Below, in pieces: positions 62,736-64,000 of a stretch of 64,000 nt of DNA (position 1 is its first letter; each line of letters begins with the position of its first letter). Under the pieces are notes generated by a model. It ran no database searches, was not told the DNA's origin, and worked only from the letters and a program-made list of their open reading frames with translations. The stretch comes from Rana temporaria (lineage: Eukaryota; Chordata; Amphibia; Anura; Ranidae), in NCBI RefSeq assembly GCF_905171775.1, contig NC_053501.1:16960254-17024253 (forward strand), in the 5' to 3' direction. The translations under genes were made by a program, and so were the position numbers.

Positions 62736-62880
62736 ACCATTGGCATGGTTATATCTTCTTAGTCCTCTCCATAAAATGATCAGAAATGTGTGCTTAAATT
62801 AGAACTATCGGCAACACTTTCTTTTTCATTTTGGATAGAGTAAGGGAGGGTTATAGCCCCTGTCAGTTTCTAAATCTCTT
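62735..62880. repeat. Dispersed repeat, second copy (empty site)
   Basis: Matches 14470-14900 without the hAT insertion: GTGCTTAAATTAGAACTATC is continuous here. See the copy at 14440-15005. Confidence 0.7.
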
Positions 62881-62889
62881 GAGCTGATA

Positions 62890-63560
62890 ATCCCTCCTGC
62901 CCGTGCCCCCCTCCGTTACTTTTGCAACAAAATCAATATTGTAACCATCAATCCTTGCCCTTACGCCAAGGTACTAGGTGTAATCCTAGACTTTGGCCTG
63001 TCCTTTGAGTTCCGAATCCAATCATTGTCAAATGCTTATAGACTTCACCTTTGTAACATCTCAAAAATGTGCCCCTTTTTGACTAATAAAACCACCAAGC
63101 TACTCATTCACTCCCTCGTTATCTCTTGCCTTGACTATTGCAACTTCCTCCTTCATAGGCCTACCTCTCCATAGGCTATCTCTTCCTCATCATAAATGCT
63201 GCTGCCAGACTAATTTACCTTACCAACCGCTTAGTGTCTGCCACCCCTCTCCACCAATCTTTACACTGGCTTTTGATCGCCCAGTGAATTAAATTCAAAA
63301 TACTAACTACTACATGCAAAGCCATTCACTCTTCCCCAAGCTACATCACCAATCTTGTCTCCAAATATCACCCAAACCGTTCACTCTGCTCCTCCCAAGA
63401 CCTCCTGCTCTCAAGCTCCTTTGTCTCCTCCGATGCTCAACTCCAGGACTTCTTCAGAGCCTCTCCCATCCTCTGGAAGTCTCTACTTCAATCTCTCCTA
63501 CTCTGGCTGGCTTCTGGCAATCCTTGAAAACGCATCTCCTACACGCCTCTAAATAATCTC
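62890..63560 (+). pseudogene. LINE reverse transcriptase C-terminus, broken
   Basis: CR1/L2-group relic: KVLGVILDFGLSFEFRIQSL, MCPFLTNKTTKLLIHSLVI, SCLDYCNFLL, then after several frame changes FTLPQATSPILSPNITQTVH (63355 frame) and SPILWKSLLQ-like and LKTHLLHASK pieces ending at 63556. The order matches 39110-39800. Stops and shifts throughout. Confidence 0.78.
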
Positions 63561-63569
63561 CTATCACTT

Positions 63570-64000
63570 CCATCAGCTCATTCCCCTCCAGTTACAACCT
63601 TTCTGTACCACTTGCCCCACCCCAGGGCTCAACATTTCAAGTCCTTAGCTCCTAGCCTGGCCTTAAGGGTTACTCGCTACCAGTTGCCCCACCCAACCCC
63701 TACCCTGTGTCGCTGCTATTCCCACCCCTAATTATCTCATTAAATTTAACTTAAATGTTTTATGCAGAATTAAGTTACAAAAATAAATATTAACAACTTC
63801 ATCAGTTTTGTAACTACAAATTTAATTTGACATGGCAGTATTACAAATTTTAACAATTTGATTTTGGGATGGACAGAAGTGAATGAATGTTATTCCAATG
63901 GGATTTGCTTTCATAGTTAGAATTTCTTTCACTTTTTTCTCTTTCTTTCTGTCTGTTTTACCTTCTATCATTTCAACTGTGGGCTTTGCCTCCCGTTACA
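63570..64000. other. No gene; possible hAT end at about 63625
   Basis: CAGGGCTCAACATTTCAAGTC resembles a hAT terminus, without a partner in the window. The rest is T-rich with TTTCTTTC runs. Confidence 0.3.

Overview
This window looks like non-coding vertebrate genomic DNA, most likely from an anuran of the true-frog (ranid) type. I infer this from the repeats, not from a host gene: DIRS-like, L1, CR1/L2-group, Tc1/mariner, hAT, PIF/Harbinger and TTAA-target elements packed together, plus very long palindromes with CCCCATGTTGAGGGCATG-type arms that I associate with ranid genomes. I recognise no host exon, tRNA, rRNA or snRNA gene. Nearly everything I can name is a mobile element, and many are nested.

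Layout. 1-5.7 kb: decayed CR1/L2-group LINE end, a MITE, a 195-bp tandem duplication, then plain sequence. 6-8.6 kb: broken Tc1 transposase with a TTAA MITE inside it, then a run of small MITEs. 8.9-19.7 kb: two giant near-perfect palindromes (9509-11617 and 17344-19187) that share modules, separated by TTAA-type elements, a tRNA-derived SINE and a long-inverted-repeat MITE carrying a hAT insertion. 19.9-21.5 kb: complete but inactivated Tc1 element. 22-29 kb: minisatellites, a DIRS-like tyrosine-recombinase relic and hAT/Harbinger MITEs. 30-35.8 kb: three copies of one unclassified repeat (two direct, one inverted), which act as filled and empty references for four insertions or neighbouring events. 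36-42.5 kb: LINE relics, a probable solo LTR and MITEs.

42.5-50.7 kb: the only intact genes in the window. A full-length L1-type retrotransposon on the minus strand (43294-50083) has uninterrupted ORF1 (400 aa) and ORF2 (1328 aa), a 15-bp target-site duplication, a polyadenylation signal and an A tail. It sits in a TTAA MITE that also holds a Harbinger MITE. ORF1 protein would coat the RNA. ORF2 protein would nick target DNA and reverse-transcribe, so the two ORFs form a self-sufficient retrotransposition unit.

50.7-64 kb: further TTAA and Harbinger MITEs, three copies of a GCGTAGC-rich family, a 1.57-kb hAT element with perfect 8-bp TSDs that carries two minisatellites and a palindrome, another minisatellite and a LINE relic. 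All element class assignments rest on termini, target duplications and translated motifs read by eye; no database search was possible.
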